NCBI RefSeq assembly: GCF_024169655.1
Contig: NZ_JALJWV010000001.1
Coordinates: forward strand, 3,849,001 to 3,913,000
Direction of reading: 5' to 3'
Source: Pseudomonas marginalis
Lineage (GTDB): Bacteria > Pseudomonadota > Gammaproteobacteria > Pseudomonadales > Pseudomonadaceae
DNA length: 64,000 bases
The position numbers and the translations under genes are program-made. The notes under the pieces are model-generated. The model worked only from the letters and a program-made list of their open reading frames with translations. It was not told the origin of the DNA and searched no databases. Positions 17,470 to 26,162 of the stretch are shown in pieces. Position 1 is the stretch's first letter; each line of letters opens with the position of its first letter.

Positions 17470-18215
17470 GCATCCTGCTGGAAACCAAAGACCTGGAACT
17501 GGCCTACGGTGCGTTCCATGCGATCAACGGCGTCAACCTCAAGGTCGAAGCCGGCACCATCCACACCATCATCGGCCCCAACGGCGCGGGCAAGACCAGC
17601 CTGTTCCACTGCCTGACCGGCGAGCGCCAGGCCACTGGCGGGGCGATCCATTTCGACGGCAAGAACCTGATGCGCAAACCGGCCCACGCCCGCGTCGGCC
17701 TCGGTATGGCGCGTTCGTTCCAGCTCACCAGCCTGTTCCAGAACCTCAGCGTGCGCGAAAACCTGCGCCTGGCCGCCCAAGGGCGCGACGGTGTACGCGC
17801 CTTGAATTTCTGGCGCCGGGTCGAGAGCAAACGCGAACACCTGGAGATCGCCGACCAGGTGCTCGAACGCCTGCAACTCACGGCCCGCGCCGCGACCCTG
17901 GCCGGCGAGTTGTCCCACGGCCAGCAACGGGTGCTGGAGGTGGGCATGTCGATCTGTTCCAAACCCAAACTGCTGATGCTCGACGAGCCCACCTCGGGCA
18001 TGGGCATCGATGACATCCCGATCATGACCCAACTGATCAGCGACCTGGGCCGCGACCACACGGTGCTGTTGATCGAACACAACATGAGCATCGTCATGTC
18101 CATCAGCCAACGCATCACCGTGATGAGCCACGGCCAGATCCTGGTGGAAGGCACGCCGGAATTCGTGCGCGCCGATGAACGCGTGCGCACGGCTTATCTT
18201 GGGGAGGCTGCCTGA
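17466..18215 (+). CDS. Liv-type ABC transporter ATPase (LivG)
   Basis: A 249-residue ATPase. Walker A is GPNGAGKTS near residue 38, the signature is LSHGQQRVLEVGM, and Walker B is LLMLDEPTSGMG. The SHGQ signature and family features resemble the urea/amide transporter branch (UrtD) as much as LivG. The ATG overlaps the preceding stop and its own stop shares one base with the LivF start. Confidence 0.9.
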   Translation: MSILLETKDLELAYGAFHAINGVNLKVEAGTIHTIIGPNGAGKTSLFHCLTGERQATGGAIHFDGKNLMRKPAHARVGLGMARSFQLTSLFQNLSVRENLRLAAQGRDGVRALNFWRRVESKREHLEIADQVLERLQLTARAATLAGELSHGQQRVLEVGMSICSKPKLLMLDEPTSGMGIDDIPIMTQLISDLGRDHTVLLIEHNMSIVMSISQRITVMSHGQILVEGTPEFVRADERVRTAYLGEAA

Positions 18216-18910
18216 TGCTGATCGTCGAAAATATCCATTCCTACTACGACAAGAGCCACGTGCTCGAAGGCGTGTCGTTGACCGTCAACCCCGGCGAACT
18301 GGTGACCCTGCTCGGCCGCAACGGCGCCGGCAAGACCACCACGTTGCGCAGCATCCTCGGCATCATCTGCCCGCGCCAGGGCCAGATCCATTTCAACGGC
18401 CAGCCGCTGGTGGGCCAGAAGATCTTTGAAATCGCACGCCAGGGCCTGGCGCTGGTGCCGGAGAACCGTGGGATTTTCCGCCTGCTCACTGTCGAGGAAA
18501 ACCTGCGCATCGCCGCGCGCAAGACCAGCCGCTGGCAGCTCGAAGACGTCTACGGCATGTTCCCGCGCCTCAAGGAGCGGCGCAAAAACGCCGGCCACGC
18601 GCTCTCCGGCGGCGAGCAACAGATGCTCGCCATCGCCCGCGCCCTGCTCAACGATCCCAAGCTGCTGATCCTCGACGAACCCACCGAAGGCCTGGCCCCG
18701 GTGATCGTCGACGAGTTGGTGAAGATCCTGCGCAAGGTCAAGGACGACGGCCTGCCGGTGCTGCTGGTGGAACAGAACCTGATGGTCTGCGACAAGCTCG
18801 CCGACCGCCATTACGTGCTCGAACAGGGCCGCGTGGTGTACGAGGGCAGCGCCGCCGCCTTCCGCGCCGACCCGACGATCAAGAACCGCTACCTGGCCCT
18901 GAGTGCCTGA
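18215..18910 (+). CDS. Liv-type ABC transporter ATPase (LivF)
   Basis: A 231-residue ATPase with Walker A GRNGAGKTT, signature LSGGEQQMLAIARALL and Walker B LLILDEPTEGLAP, typical of LivF/UrtE. It completes the five-subunit importer (binding protein, two permeases, two ATPases). Confidence 0.92.
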   Translation: MLIVENIHSYYDKSHVLEGVSLTVNPGELVTLLGRNGAGKTTTLRSILGIICPRQGQIHFNGQPLVGQKIFEIARQGLALVPENRGIFRLLTVEENLRIAARKTSRWQLEDVYGMFPRLKERRKNAGHALSGGEQQMLAIARALLNDPKLLILDEPTEGLAPVIVDELVKILRKVKDDGLPVLLVEQNLMVCDKLADRHYVLEQGRVVYEGSAAAFRADPTIKNRYLALSA

Positions 18911-18923
18911 CCGGAGTTCGAAG

Positions 18924-20195
18924 ATGAATAGCTTTGCACAACCGCTCCAGAGCAACGCCCCGCTGATCAACCGCGACCGCCTGTGGCAATCGCTGATGGA
19001 CCTGGCCCGCCTCGGCGCCACCGTCAAAGGCGGCGTGTGCCGCCTCGCTCTCACCGACCTCGACCGCCAGGCCCGCGACCTGTTCGTGCAATGGTGCGAG
19101 GCGGCCGGGTGCAGCGTCAGTGTCGATGCCATCGGCAATATTTTTGCCCGGCGCCCAGGGCGCAATCCCGCCCTGCCGCCGGTGATGACCGGCAGCCACA
19201 TCGACACCCAGCCCACCGGCGGCAAGTTCGACGGTTGCTTTGGGGTGATGGCCGGCCTGGAAGTGATCCGCACCCTCAATGACTTGAAAATCGAGACCGA
19301 CGCGCCGATCGAAGTGGTGGTGTGGACCAACGAAGAAGGCTCGCGCTTTCCGCCGTGCATGATGGGCTCCGGGGTGTTTGCCGGGAAGTTCGACTTGCAG
19401 GACACCCTGGACAAACAGGACGACCAGGGCCTGTCGGTGGGGACCGAATTGCAGCGCATCGGCTACGCCGGTTCGCGTGCGGTGCTCGGCCATCCGGTCG
19501 GTGCGTATTTCGAAGCGCATATCGAACAAGGCCCGGTGCTGGAAGACCAGGCCACCACCATCGGCGTGGTGATGGGCTGCCTGGGTCAGAAGTGGTTCGA
19601 CCTGACCCTCACCGGCGTCGAAGCCCACGCCGGCCCGACGCCGATGCACCTGCGCAAGGATGCCCTGGTGGGCGCGGCCGAGGTGGTCAGCGCGGTCAAC
19701 CGCATCGCGCATCAGCAGCAACCCCACGCCTGCGGCACGGTCGGTTGCCTGAGCCTGCACCCCGGCTCGCGCAATGTGATTCCCGGGCAGGTCCATATGA
19801 CCATCGACCTGCGCCATCTGCATGCCGACAAGCTGCTGGCCATGGTCGATGAAGTGCGCGGCGTGATCGAAGCCAGCGCCACGCGCCACGGCCTGACGTT
19901 CGAGTTGACCGCCACCGCCGACTTCCCGCCGCTGGACTTCCACCCGGCCTGCGTCAACGCCGTGCGCGACGCCGCCGACGCCTTGGGCCTGAGCCATATG
20001 GACATCGTCAGCGGCGCCGGGCACGACGCGATTTTCGTCGCCGAACTGGGCCCGGCCGGGATGATCTTTGTGCCGTGCGAAGGCGGCATCAGCCACAACG
20101 AAATCGAAAACGCCGCACCGGATGACCTGGCGGCAGGTTGCGCAGTGTTGCTGCGCGCCATGGTCAATGCGGCACAGGAGATCGACCATGAGTGA
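18924..20195 (+). CDS. M20-family N-carbamoyl-amino-acid hydrolase / allantoate amidohydrolase
   Basis: A 423-residue Zn- or Mn-dependent hydrolase of the hydantoinase/carbamoylase family. The metal ligands are in TGSHIDTQPTGGKFDG near residue 91, WTNEEGSRFPP near residue 134 and EAHIEQGPVLE near residue 200. The dimer lid GVEAHAGPTPM and the C-terminal SGAGHDAIF are also present. It should hydrolyse a ureido group to ammonia, CO2 and an amine. The exact substrate cannot be read from sequence. The start ATG follows CGGAGTTCGAAG; it overlaps the amidase gene by 8 bp. Confidence 0.88.
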   Translation: MNSFAQPLQSNAPLINRDRLWQSLMDLARLGATVKGGVCRLALTDLDRQARDLFVQWCEAAGCSVSVDAIGNIFARRPGRNPALPPVMTGSHIDTQPTGGKFDGCFGVMAGLEVIRTLNDLKIETDAPIEVVVWTNEEGSRFPPCMMGSGVFAGKFDLQDTLDKQDDQGLSVGTELQRIGYAGSRAVLGHPVGAYFEAHIEQGPVLEDQATTIGVVMGCLGQKWFDLTLTGVEAHAGPTPMHLRKDALVGAAEVVSAVNRIAHQQQPHACGTVGCLSLHPGSRNVIPGQVHMTIDLRHLHADKLLAMVDEVRGVIEASATRHGLTFELTATADFPPLDFHPACVNAVRDAADALGLSHMDIVSGAGHDAIFVAELGPAGMIFVPCEGGISHNEIENAAPDDLAAGCAVLLRAMVNAAQEIDHE

Positions 20196-21594
20196 GATCG
20201 GCCAACTGACGGCAGTGCAACTGCTGCAGCATTTTCGTGACCAGACCTTGTCGCCGGTGGAGGTCACCGAAGACGCGCTGCTGCGCATCGAGCGCTACAA
20301 CCCGCAGGTCAACGCCTACTGCCATGTCGACCCCGAGGGCGCACTCAATGCCGCACGGGCCTCAGAAGCGCGCTGGTTGAAGGGCGAACCCTGCGGCGCG
20401 CTGGATGGCGTGCCAGCGTCGATCAAAGACCTGACCCTGACCCTCGGCATGCCCACGCGCAAGGGTTCGCGCACCTCTTCGGCCGACGGGCCATGGGCGG
20501 TGGATGCGCCCTTCCCGGCCCTGATGCGCAAGGCCGGCGCGGTGCTGCTGGGCAAGACCACCACCCCGGAATTCGGCTGGAAAGGCGTCACCGACAACCC
20601 GCTGTACGGCATCACCCGCAACCCGTGGGACACGCGCATGACCACGGGCGGCTCATCCGGCGGCGCGGGTGCGGCGGCGGCGTTGAATCTGGGGGTGTTG
20701 CACCAGGGCAGCGATGCCGGCGGTTCGATCCGGATTCCCTGTGCGTTTACCGGCACCTTCGGCATCAAGCCGACCTTCGGCTATGTGCCGCAGTGGCCGG
20801 CCAGCTCGATGACGATCCTGTCGCACCTGGGGCCGATGACCCGCACCGTGGAAGACAGCGTGTTGATGCTGCAAACCGTCGCACAAGCGGATGCGCGGGA
20901 CGGCTTGATCGGCGCGCCGCGGACCACGCCCTGGTTGTCGGAGGCCGCGGACTTGAAGGGCCTGCGCATTGCCTACAGCCCCACCTTCGGCTACGTCGAC
21001 GTCGACCCGCAAGTGGCCAAGGTAGTCGCCGACGCGGTGGCGGGCCTGGTGCAGTTGGGCGCCCATGTCGAACAGATCGACCCGGGTTTCAGCGACCCGC
21101 TGGAGGTGTTCAGCACCTTGTGGGCAGCCGGCGCCGCCCGCCTGACCGGCCCGATGAGCGACGCGCAAAAACACCTGCTCGACCCCGGCCTGCTAAGCAT
21201 CGCACAGCGCGGCGAGCGCTTGAGCCTGGACGATTTCAGTGCGGCCCTCGAAGCTCGGGCAGCGCTGGTGGCGCGGATGGCGGCGTTCCATGAGCACTAC
21301 GATGTGCTGGTGTCGCCGATGATGCCGATCACCGCGTTCGAGGTCGGGCACAACGTACCGCCAGGTTCCGGGATGCAGGAATGGATGGAGTGGACGCCGT
21401 TTACCTACCCCTTCAACCTGACCCAGCAGCCGGCCGCGTCGGTACCGTGCGGGCTGGCGGCGAATGGCTTGCCGGTGGGGTTACACGTGGTGGCGGCGCG
21501 GTTTGCCGATGAGACGGTATTGCGGGTTTGCCAGGCATATGCCAAGGCATTCCCGACCGAGCATCTGCCAGCCCCGATCACCGGAACACCGTAG
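20188..21594 (+). CDS. Amidase (amidase-signature family)
   Basis: A 468-residue Ser-Ser-Lys amidase. The catalytic Lys is in ASIKDL near residue 77. The Gly/Ser-rich signature GGSSGGAGAAAALNLG near residue 153 is followed by the SDAGGSIRIP nucleophile Ser. The start overlaps the upstream hydrolase, so the two are translationally coupled. Together they could hydrolyse an imported carbamoyl or amide compound in two steps. Confidence 0.9.
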   Translation: MSEIGQLTAVQLLQHFRDQTLSPVEVTEDALLRIERYNPQVNAYCHVDPEGALNAARASEARWLKGEPCGALDGVPASIKDLTLTLGMPTRKGSRTSSADGPWAVDAPFPALMRKAGAVLLGKTTTPEFGWKGVTDNPLYGITRNPWDTRMTTGGSSGGAGAAAALNLGVLHQGSDAGGSIRIPCAFTGTFGIKPTFGYVPQWPASSMTILSHLGPMTRTVEDSVLMLQTVAQADARDGLIGAPRTTPWLSEAADLKGLRIAYSPTFGYVDVDPQVAKVVADAVAGLVQLGAHVEQIDPGFSDPLEVFSTLWAAGAARLTGPMSDAQKHLLDPGLLSIAQRGERLSLDDFSAALEARAALVARMAAFHEHYDVLVSPMMPITAFEVGHNVPPGSGMQEWMEWTPFTYPFNLTQQPAASVPCGLAANGLPVGLHVVAARFADETVLRVCQAYAKAFPTEHLPAPITGTP

Positions 21595-21601
21595 ATCCAA
21601 C

Positions 21602-21691
21602 TGTGGGAGGGGGCTTGCCCCCGATAGCAGTGGGTCGGCCAGCTCATCTGTAACTGACCCACCGCCATCGGGATGCAAGCCCCCTCCCACA
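21602..21691. repeat. REP element pair
   Basis: Inverted TGTGGGAGGGGGCTTGCCCC-type pair after the amidase gene. The right arm carries a one-base insertion (CGGGATGCAAGCC). Confidence 0.85.
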
Positions 21692-21743
21692 GTTCTTGAT
21701 CGCATTCCACTACAATAGCCCCCCATTCATCCCCGGGGGCTTC

Positions 21744-22607
21744 ATGGACATCGAACTGGCACGCACTTTCCTCGAAATCACCCGCTGCGGCAGCCTGGCC
21801 GCAGCGGCCGAGAAACTGCACGTCACCCAGACCGCCATCACCGCCCGCGTGAAGAACCTCGAAAGCCAACTGGGCAGCACGCTGTTTGTACGCAACCGCG
21901 CCGGTGCGCGCTTGACCGCCGACGGCGAGGCCTTTGTGGTGTACGCCAACCAGTTGTTGCAAACCTGGGAAGCCGCGCGCCGCGACCTGCCATTGCCCGA
22001 GGGCTATCGCAATGTGCTGCATATCGGCGGCGAGGTCAGCCTGTGCAACCCGTTGATGCTCGGCTGGGCGAAGGCCTTGCGCGAACATATCCCGGGGCAT
22101 GCGCTGCGCACGGAAATCCGTGAAGGCGAATACCTGCTGCGCCAATTGGAACTGGGTGTGATCGACGCTGCGCTGGTGTTCCAGCCGCAGTACTGGCCGG
22201 GGCTGCAAGTGGAGCAGGTGCTGGAAGAAAAACTGATCCTGGTACAACTGGCGAGCAAGCCGACCCCATACGTATACATCGATTGGGGCCCGGGGTTTCG
22301 CCAGCAGCATGACGCCGCCCTGCCCGACAAGGCCCGCGCCGCGCTGAGTTTCAACCTCGGGCCGTTGGCGCTGCAGTACATTCTGGAGCACGGCGGTGCC
22401 GGGTATTTCCGTACCCGAGTGGTGCAAAGCTACCTCGACAGCGGCGTGATGCAACGCGTGCCCAAAGCGCCGGAGTTCAGCTTCCCGACGTTCCTGGTGT
22501 ACTCGCGGGCGCGGGATTCGGCGGTGCTGCAGCAGGCGCTGGAATTGCTGCGTGGCGTGGTCAAGGCGGAAGGTGACTGGTCGCAACGCTGGGACCCGCT
22601 GATTTGA
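21744..22607 (+). CDS. LysR-family transcriptional regulator
   Basis: A 287-residue regulator with an N-terminal helix-turn-helix (CGSLAAAAEKLHVTQTAITA) and a LysR effector domain. The start ATG follows CCGGGGGCTTC. It has no divergent partner. The amidase operon ends upstream and a decayed immunity locus follows, so its target is unknown. Confidence 0.87.
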   Translation: MDIELARTFLEITRCGSLAAAAEKLHVTQTAITARVKNLESQLGSTLFVRNRAGARLTADGEAFVVYANQLLQTWEAARRDLPLPEGYRNVLHIGGEVSLCNPLMLGWAKALREHIPGHALRTEIREGEYLLRQLELGVIDAALVFQPQYWPGLQVEQVLEEKLILVQLASKPTPYVYIDWGPGFRQQHDAALPDKARAALSFNLGPLALQYILEHGGAGYFRTRVVQSYLDSGVMQRVPKAPEFSFPTFLVYSRARDSAVLQQALELLRGVVKAEGDWSQRWDPLI

Positions 22608-22631
22608 ATGTTTGCGCCTGAGGCCGTGCTA

Positions 22632-22934
22632 TCACGGGTTCGCGTACCGCGCCAGGAACTCGTACATCACCCGTCGCCCGCGAAGCTCACCCTCCGACAA
22701 AAAACGAGCGCGCGGCCATATTGTCGCAAGGTGATATGGCCATACGTCCCATGCGATGAAAACTGCCGAACTGCGGGTTTGGTCCCCAAAGTTGCAGGCG
22801 TTTACGAACCTCTGCGTGTTCACTGAAGTAACTTTCCAACTCGTCGAGTTTTGTATATTCGGCAAATAGCATCAGTCCCAGAACGACAGACATTCCAACA
22901 AACTAGACAATGGTATAGGCGAGAAAAAACCCAT
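22632..22934 (-). pseudogene. Decayed third copy of the immunity-like membrane protein
   Basis: The stretch matches the intact paralog at 26163-26540: MSVVLGLMLFAEYTKLDELESYFSE is shared almost word for word. A start-proximal T-run is one base shorter than in the paralog, shifting the frame. A TAG replaces a sense codon shortly after. Past the shared segment the similarity continues only across frame changes (for example WPYHLATIW and LSEGEL in different frames). It is therefore a pseudogene. It lies directly downstream of an orphan toxin tail, as each of the intact immunity genes follows a toxin or toxin tail. Confidence 0.75.
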
Positions 22935-22936
22935 GA

Positions 22937-22986
22937 TTAAGCCCCCTTTGGTTGGAATATCAAATCACCATCGATCTCTATGATTT
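22937..22986 (-). pseudogene. Orphan C-terminal tail of a toxin paralog
   Basis: On the minus strand this encodes IIEIDGDLIFQPKGA and a stop. That matches the end of the intact toxin at 27155-28150 (IIENDGVFIFQPEGA and stop). Upstream the frame runs at once into an IS66 end (GTAAGCG at 22987). It shows that a second toxin gene was once here and was cut by the IS. Confidence 0.8.
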
Positions 22987-23530
22987 GTAAGCGATCCATA
23001 AACCCCACCTACCCAAAGATAGGGCAGCGATCTACCTTGGCATTTCCGGCGAGCAGTTCCATGGCAGCAAGGCTTCATAGTCTTCAACCGACGAGGCATG
23101 GAGTAACCGCTCCAGTACGTGGCGCAGCCACGTGTAGGGCTCTCGGCCGTTGACCTTGGCGGTCTCGACCAGGCTGTAAATTTGAGCGGTGGCGCCATTG
23201 GAGGTATAGGCCTTACGCCCAATGACAAACGGCTTGATCGCTCTTTCGGCGGTGTTGTTATCGATGGATAACCAGATTTGATATAGCGCTCCAACCGGCC
23301 CCAATTGCTCGACAGATAATGCCCGGTCTTGCCCTTGGGCAGCACTTTTTGCGCTTCAACGAACTTGCGTCGCACATGCACCATGCACGCCATCCGTTAC
23401 ACGCCCGGTTGCAACGCCAAGGCGTTATAGCCTGCGTAATTATCGGTCATTACATAGCCGCGATAACTTTCCAACAGGCGCAATGGTACTTCCTGCGCAC
23501 GGCTGTCCAAATGTCGTGGAATCCGCAGCG
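22987..23530 (-). mobile_element. IS66-family remnant (3' part of tnpC and one end)
   Basis: The terminus GTAAGCG at 22987 is the usual IS66-family end. The minus strand carries the 3' part of transposase TnpC in broken frames. RGYVMTDNYAGYNALALQPGV is followed by a stop, then VRRKFVEAQKVLPKGKTG, then in another frame LSIDNNTAERAIKPFVIGRK and SSVEDYEALLPWNCSPEMPR. tnpA, tnpB and most of tnpC are missing. It is an inactive fragment left after insertion into the toxin paralog. Confidence 0.85.
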
Positions 23531-24026
23531 TCGCTATAACATCAGCGTTCTACTGCTGCTACCGCTTACTGCCTGACACTCGTGTAGGCAGATTGGAGGC
23601 GGATTGAAACAAGGATAATTAGCCAGGAACAACCGGGACGTGAGTTAGCAGTGGTGCGTTTTGGTCCTGCTGCGCCGACGATAGAGCGTCCGGAAGGGGG
23701 CGCACTCTCGATTAAGTAAGTACGGGGCTTCTGACTACCGGCCTCGCAAAAACCGCAGTGGGCAAGCCTGAATACACGCCAATGGCCGCCAACCGGCATG
23801 CACTGTCCATCAGACAACAGCAATTCATCACCATTATGCCTTTCGGTACAGCGGCATTCGCCTTAAAACAAAATAAAATACATATAAAACAATTAGATAG
23901 CTACATGGCACAAAGCCTGCAATAAGACCATGGCAGCCCTGCCGACCGAGAGTACGGACGTGGTGGCAAAACTTTCGAACCGCGTCACCACAACGTCTAT
24001 TAATACTTCGGACAAGGAAGCTACAC
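23531..24026. other. Region without a recognisable gene between IS66 remnant and ompW
   Basis: About 500 bp. A minus-strand open frame of 85 codons (near 23566-23823) has no family I recognise and no good ribosome site. The last 200 bp before ompW are AT-richer and probably hold its promoter. The DNA is likely debris of past insertions. Confidence 0.4.
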
Positions 24027-24632
24027 ATGTCATTACATTGGTTAAGCCACGCCGCCTTCGGCAGTGCGTTACTGGCAGGCACTACACTTGTTCAGGCTGG
24101 GGAAAGTCCTTGGCTGGTGCGTGGGGGTATTAGCAATATCGTGCCGACGTCGAACTCGGGCGACATTCGGCCCGGCACCATCGATATCGACAGTGATGCA
24201 GGCCTGACATTCAACGTAGCCTATTTTTTCACCCCGAACTGGGCCGTCGACGTACTCGGCGGCCTGCCATTCAAGCATGACATCAAACTCAACAGCAGCA
24301 AGGTTGGCAGCACCAAGCAACTGCCTCCGATCGTCACACTGCAGTACCACTTCGCACCCGATGCGCAGATTCGGCCCTTCGTCGGCATTGGCCTGAACTA
24401 CACGTACTTCTACGACGAGAAGCTGGATAACGGAGCCAAGCTCGAACTTTCCGACTCCTGGGGCGTGGCCTTTCAGGCCGGCCTGGACGTGGCCCTGGAC
24501 GCGAATTGGAGCGTGGGCGGCGATGTGCGCTACGCCAAGATCGACAGCGACGTGAAGATCAATGGCGTCAAGGTTGGCAGTGTCGATGTTGACCCCACCG
24601 TGTACAGCCTCAACCTGGGTTACCGCTTCTGA
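24027..24632 (+). CDS. OmpW-family outer-membrane protein
   Basis: A 201-residue eight-stranded beta-barrel of the OmpW family. The signal peptide ends at VQAGE near residue 25. OmpW hallmarks are PWLVRGG at the mature start, FTPNWAVDVLGGLPFKHDI, PFVGIGLNYTYFYDE and the terminal LNLGYRF, with a C-terminal Phe for BAM recognition. The ATG follows CAAGGAAGCTACAC. sfnB starts 71 bp downstream on the same strand. Confidence 0.88.
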   Translation: MSLHWLSHAAFGSALLAGTTLVQAGESPWLVRGGISNIVPTSNSGDIRPGTIDIDSDAGLTFNVAYFFTPNWAVDVLGGLPFKHDIKLNSSKVGSTKQLPPIVTLQYHFAPDAQIRPFVGIGLNYTYFYDEKLDNGAKLELSDSWGVAFQAGLDVALDANWSVGGDVRYAKIDSDVKINGVKVGSVDVDPTVYSLNLGYRF

Positions 24633-24703
24633 CTGCCAACCCCATCGCGTAGCCGGCCCAAGCAAGCGGCGCAACACCTTTGTGATTATTCAAGGACCTA
24701 AAC

Positions 24704-25945
24704 ATGAGCGACCTCCAAACCGTCAACCCAAACCTCGATTCGTATGTACAAGAAATACCGAGCACACCCGCTCAGCGCATCAGCAGTGATGCGCAAGCCA
24801 TTGCCGTGGCCAAGGAACTAGCCATCAGTTTTGCCGTAGAGGCAGCCCAGCGCGACCGCGACCGGCGTCTGCCGATTGCCGAGCTGACTGCTTTTTCGCA
24901 AAGCGGCCTTTGGGGCATTACGGTGCCCAAGGCATACGGCGGTGCCGAGGTGAGTTACCGTACGCTGGCCGAGGTGCTGAAGATCATTGCCGCAGTCGAC
25001 CCGTCGCTGGCGCAGTTGCCGCAAAACCATCTGGTGGTGATCGATCACCTGCGCCTGGACGGCAGCGAAGCGCAGAAGAAGGAGTTCTTCGAGCTAATCC
25101 TCAACGGTGTGCGCTTCGGTAATGCCTTCTCCGAGCGCAACAGCCGTACCGTGGCGGATTTCGAAACCCTGATCACTCCAGACGGCGAGGACTTTCGCGT
25201 CAACGGCGAGAAGTTTTATTCCAGCGGAGCCCTACTCGCCCACTGGGTGCCGACCGTGGTGGTGAATGCCGAGAAGCTACCGCATCTTGCACTGATCAAG
25301 CGCGACGCAGTCGGCCTCAAGGTGGTCAATGACTGGAGCAGTTTTGGCCAGCGCACCACTGCCAGCGGCACGGTACTGCTGGAAAACGTCAAGGTCGCGG
25401 CCGAGCATGTGGTGCCAATCTTCAACGCCTTCACCAACCCCACTGCCGCCGGTCCGACGTCACAGTTCCTGCAGGCGGCCATCGACGCGGGTATCGCGCG
25501 CGGCATCATCGCCGACACCATTCGCCTAGTGCGCACCTACGCCCGAGCCTGGATCGACTCAGGCCAGGAGCACGCGCATCAGGACCCCTACACCATCCAG
25601 CAGATTGGCGAATTGCAGATTCGCCTGCGCGCAGCCGAAGCGGTGCTCGACCTGGCCGCCGACAAAATCCAGCTGGCTGTTGACAACCCCAACGAAGAGA
25701 CTGTGGCCGAAGCATCAATTGCCGTAGCCGAGGCCAAGGTGCTGACCACGGAAGTGGCGTTGCTGGCCAGCAACAAGCTATTCGAACTGGTGGGCACCCG
25801 CGCCACGCTGGAGGAATACAACCTCGACCGCCACTGGCGCAATGCCCGCACCCATACCCTTCACGATCCGGTACGCTGGAAGTTTCACGCCATCGGAAAC
25901 TACTATCTGAACAACATCAAACCCACTCGGCATCCTTGGTTGTAG
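24704..25945 (+). CDS. sfnB: SfnB-family sulfur-acquisition flavin oxidoreductase (acyl-CoA dehydrogenase fold)
   Basis: A 413-residue protein with the acyl-CoA dehydrogenase fold, of the SfnB/DszC-like branch used for sulfur from sulfones and related organosulfur compounds. Segments are GLWGITVPKAYGGAEVSYRTLAE, FGNAFSERNSRT and a C-terminal GTRATLEEYNLDRHWRNART, where the family dehydrogenases bind flavin. The ATG follows CAAGGACCTAAAC. It pairs with ompW as a small block between toxin/immunity fragments, and sulfur-starvation control is expected from the family. Confidence 0.85.
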   Translation: MSDLQTVNPNLDSYVQEIPSTPAQRISSDAQAIAVAKELAISFAVEAAQRDRDRRLPIAELTAFSQSGLWGITVPKAYGGAEVSYRTLAEVLKIIAAVDPSLAQLPQNHLVVIDHLRLDGSEAQKKEFFELILNGVRFGNAFSERNSRTVADFETLITPDGEDFRVNGEKFYSSGALLAHWVPTVVVNAEKLPHLALIKRDAVGLKVVNDWSSFGQRTTASGTVLLENVKVAAEHVVPIFNAFTNPTAAGPTSQFLQAAIDAGIARGIIADTIRLVRTYARAWIDSGQEHAHQDPYTIQQIGELQIRLRAAEAVLDLAADKIQLAVDNPNEETVAEASIAVAEAKVLTTEVALLASNKLFELVGTRATLEEYNLDRHWRNARTHTLHDPVRWKFHAIGNYYLNNIKPTRHPWL

Positions 25946-25964
25946 ACCCTGCGTGCCACTAAGT

Positions 25965-26002
25965 ACCGATTTATAGAGATCCAGGGATGTCTATAAATCG
26001 GT
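25965..26002. terminator. 13-bp inverted repeat after sfnB
   Basis: ACCGATTTATAGA and TCTATAAATCGGT form a perfect 13-bp stem with a 12-nt loop, 19 bp after the sfnB stop. It is AT-rich and lacks a clear T-run. It could be a bidirectional terminator, or a remnant end of a mobile segment. The 160 bp after it, up to the immunity gene, hold nothing that I recognise. Confidence 0.5.
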
Positions 26003-26162
26003 CGCGGTAGGAACTGACTGATCCCGAGACTACTGGGCGACCTCGGTTTTGACAGCATTTGAATCCTTAACAATGCGTCTTCGGACGGTTTGCTTTCGCT
26101 CATCGTCTCAATACGTACCTGACGCCGCTATCGGCGCCTTTTCCAACGGTCGCTCACCACGT

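Noticed and set aside
2440-21691. The recurring GTGGGAGGGGGCTTG repeats as a CRISPR array
   Set aside because: They are palindromic, kilobases apart and lie between genes, with no spacer arrangement or cas genes. They are REP elements.
23563-23569. CGCTTAC as the opposite end of the IS66 remnant
   Set aside because: Only seven bases match the other end, nothing beyond them pairs, and no 8-bp target repeat is seen, so chance is likely.
23566-23823. An 85-codon minus-strand frame between IS66 and ompW
   Set aside because: No ribosome site, no recognisable motif and no sensible partner; it is likely remnant DNA.
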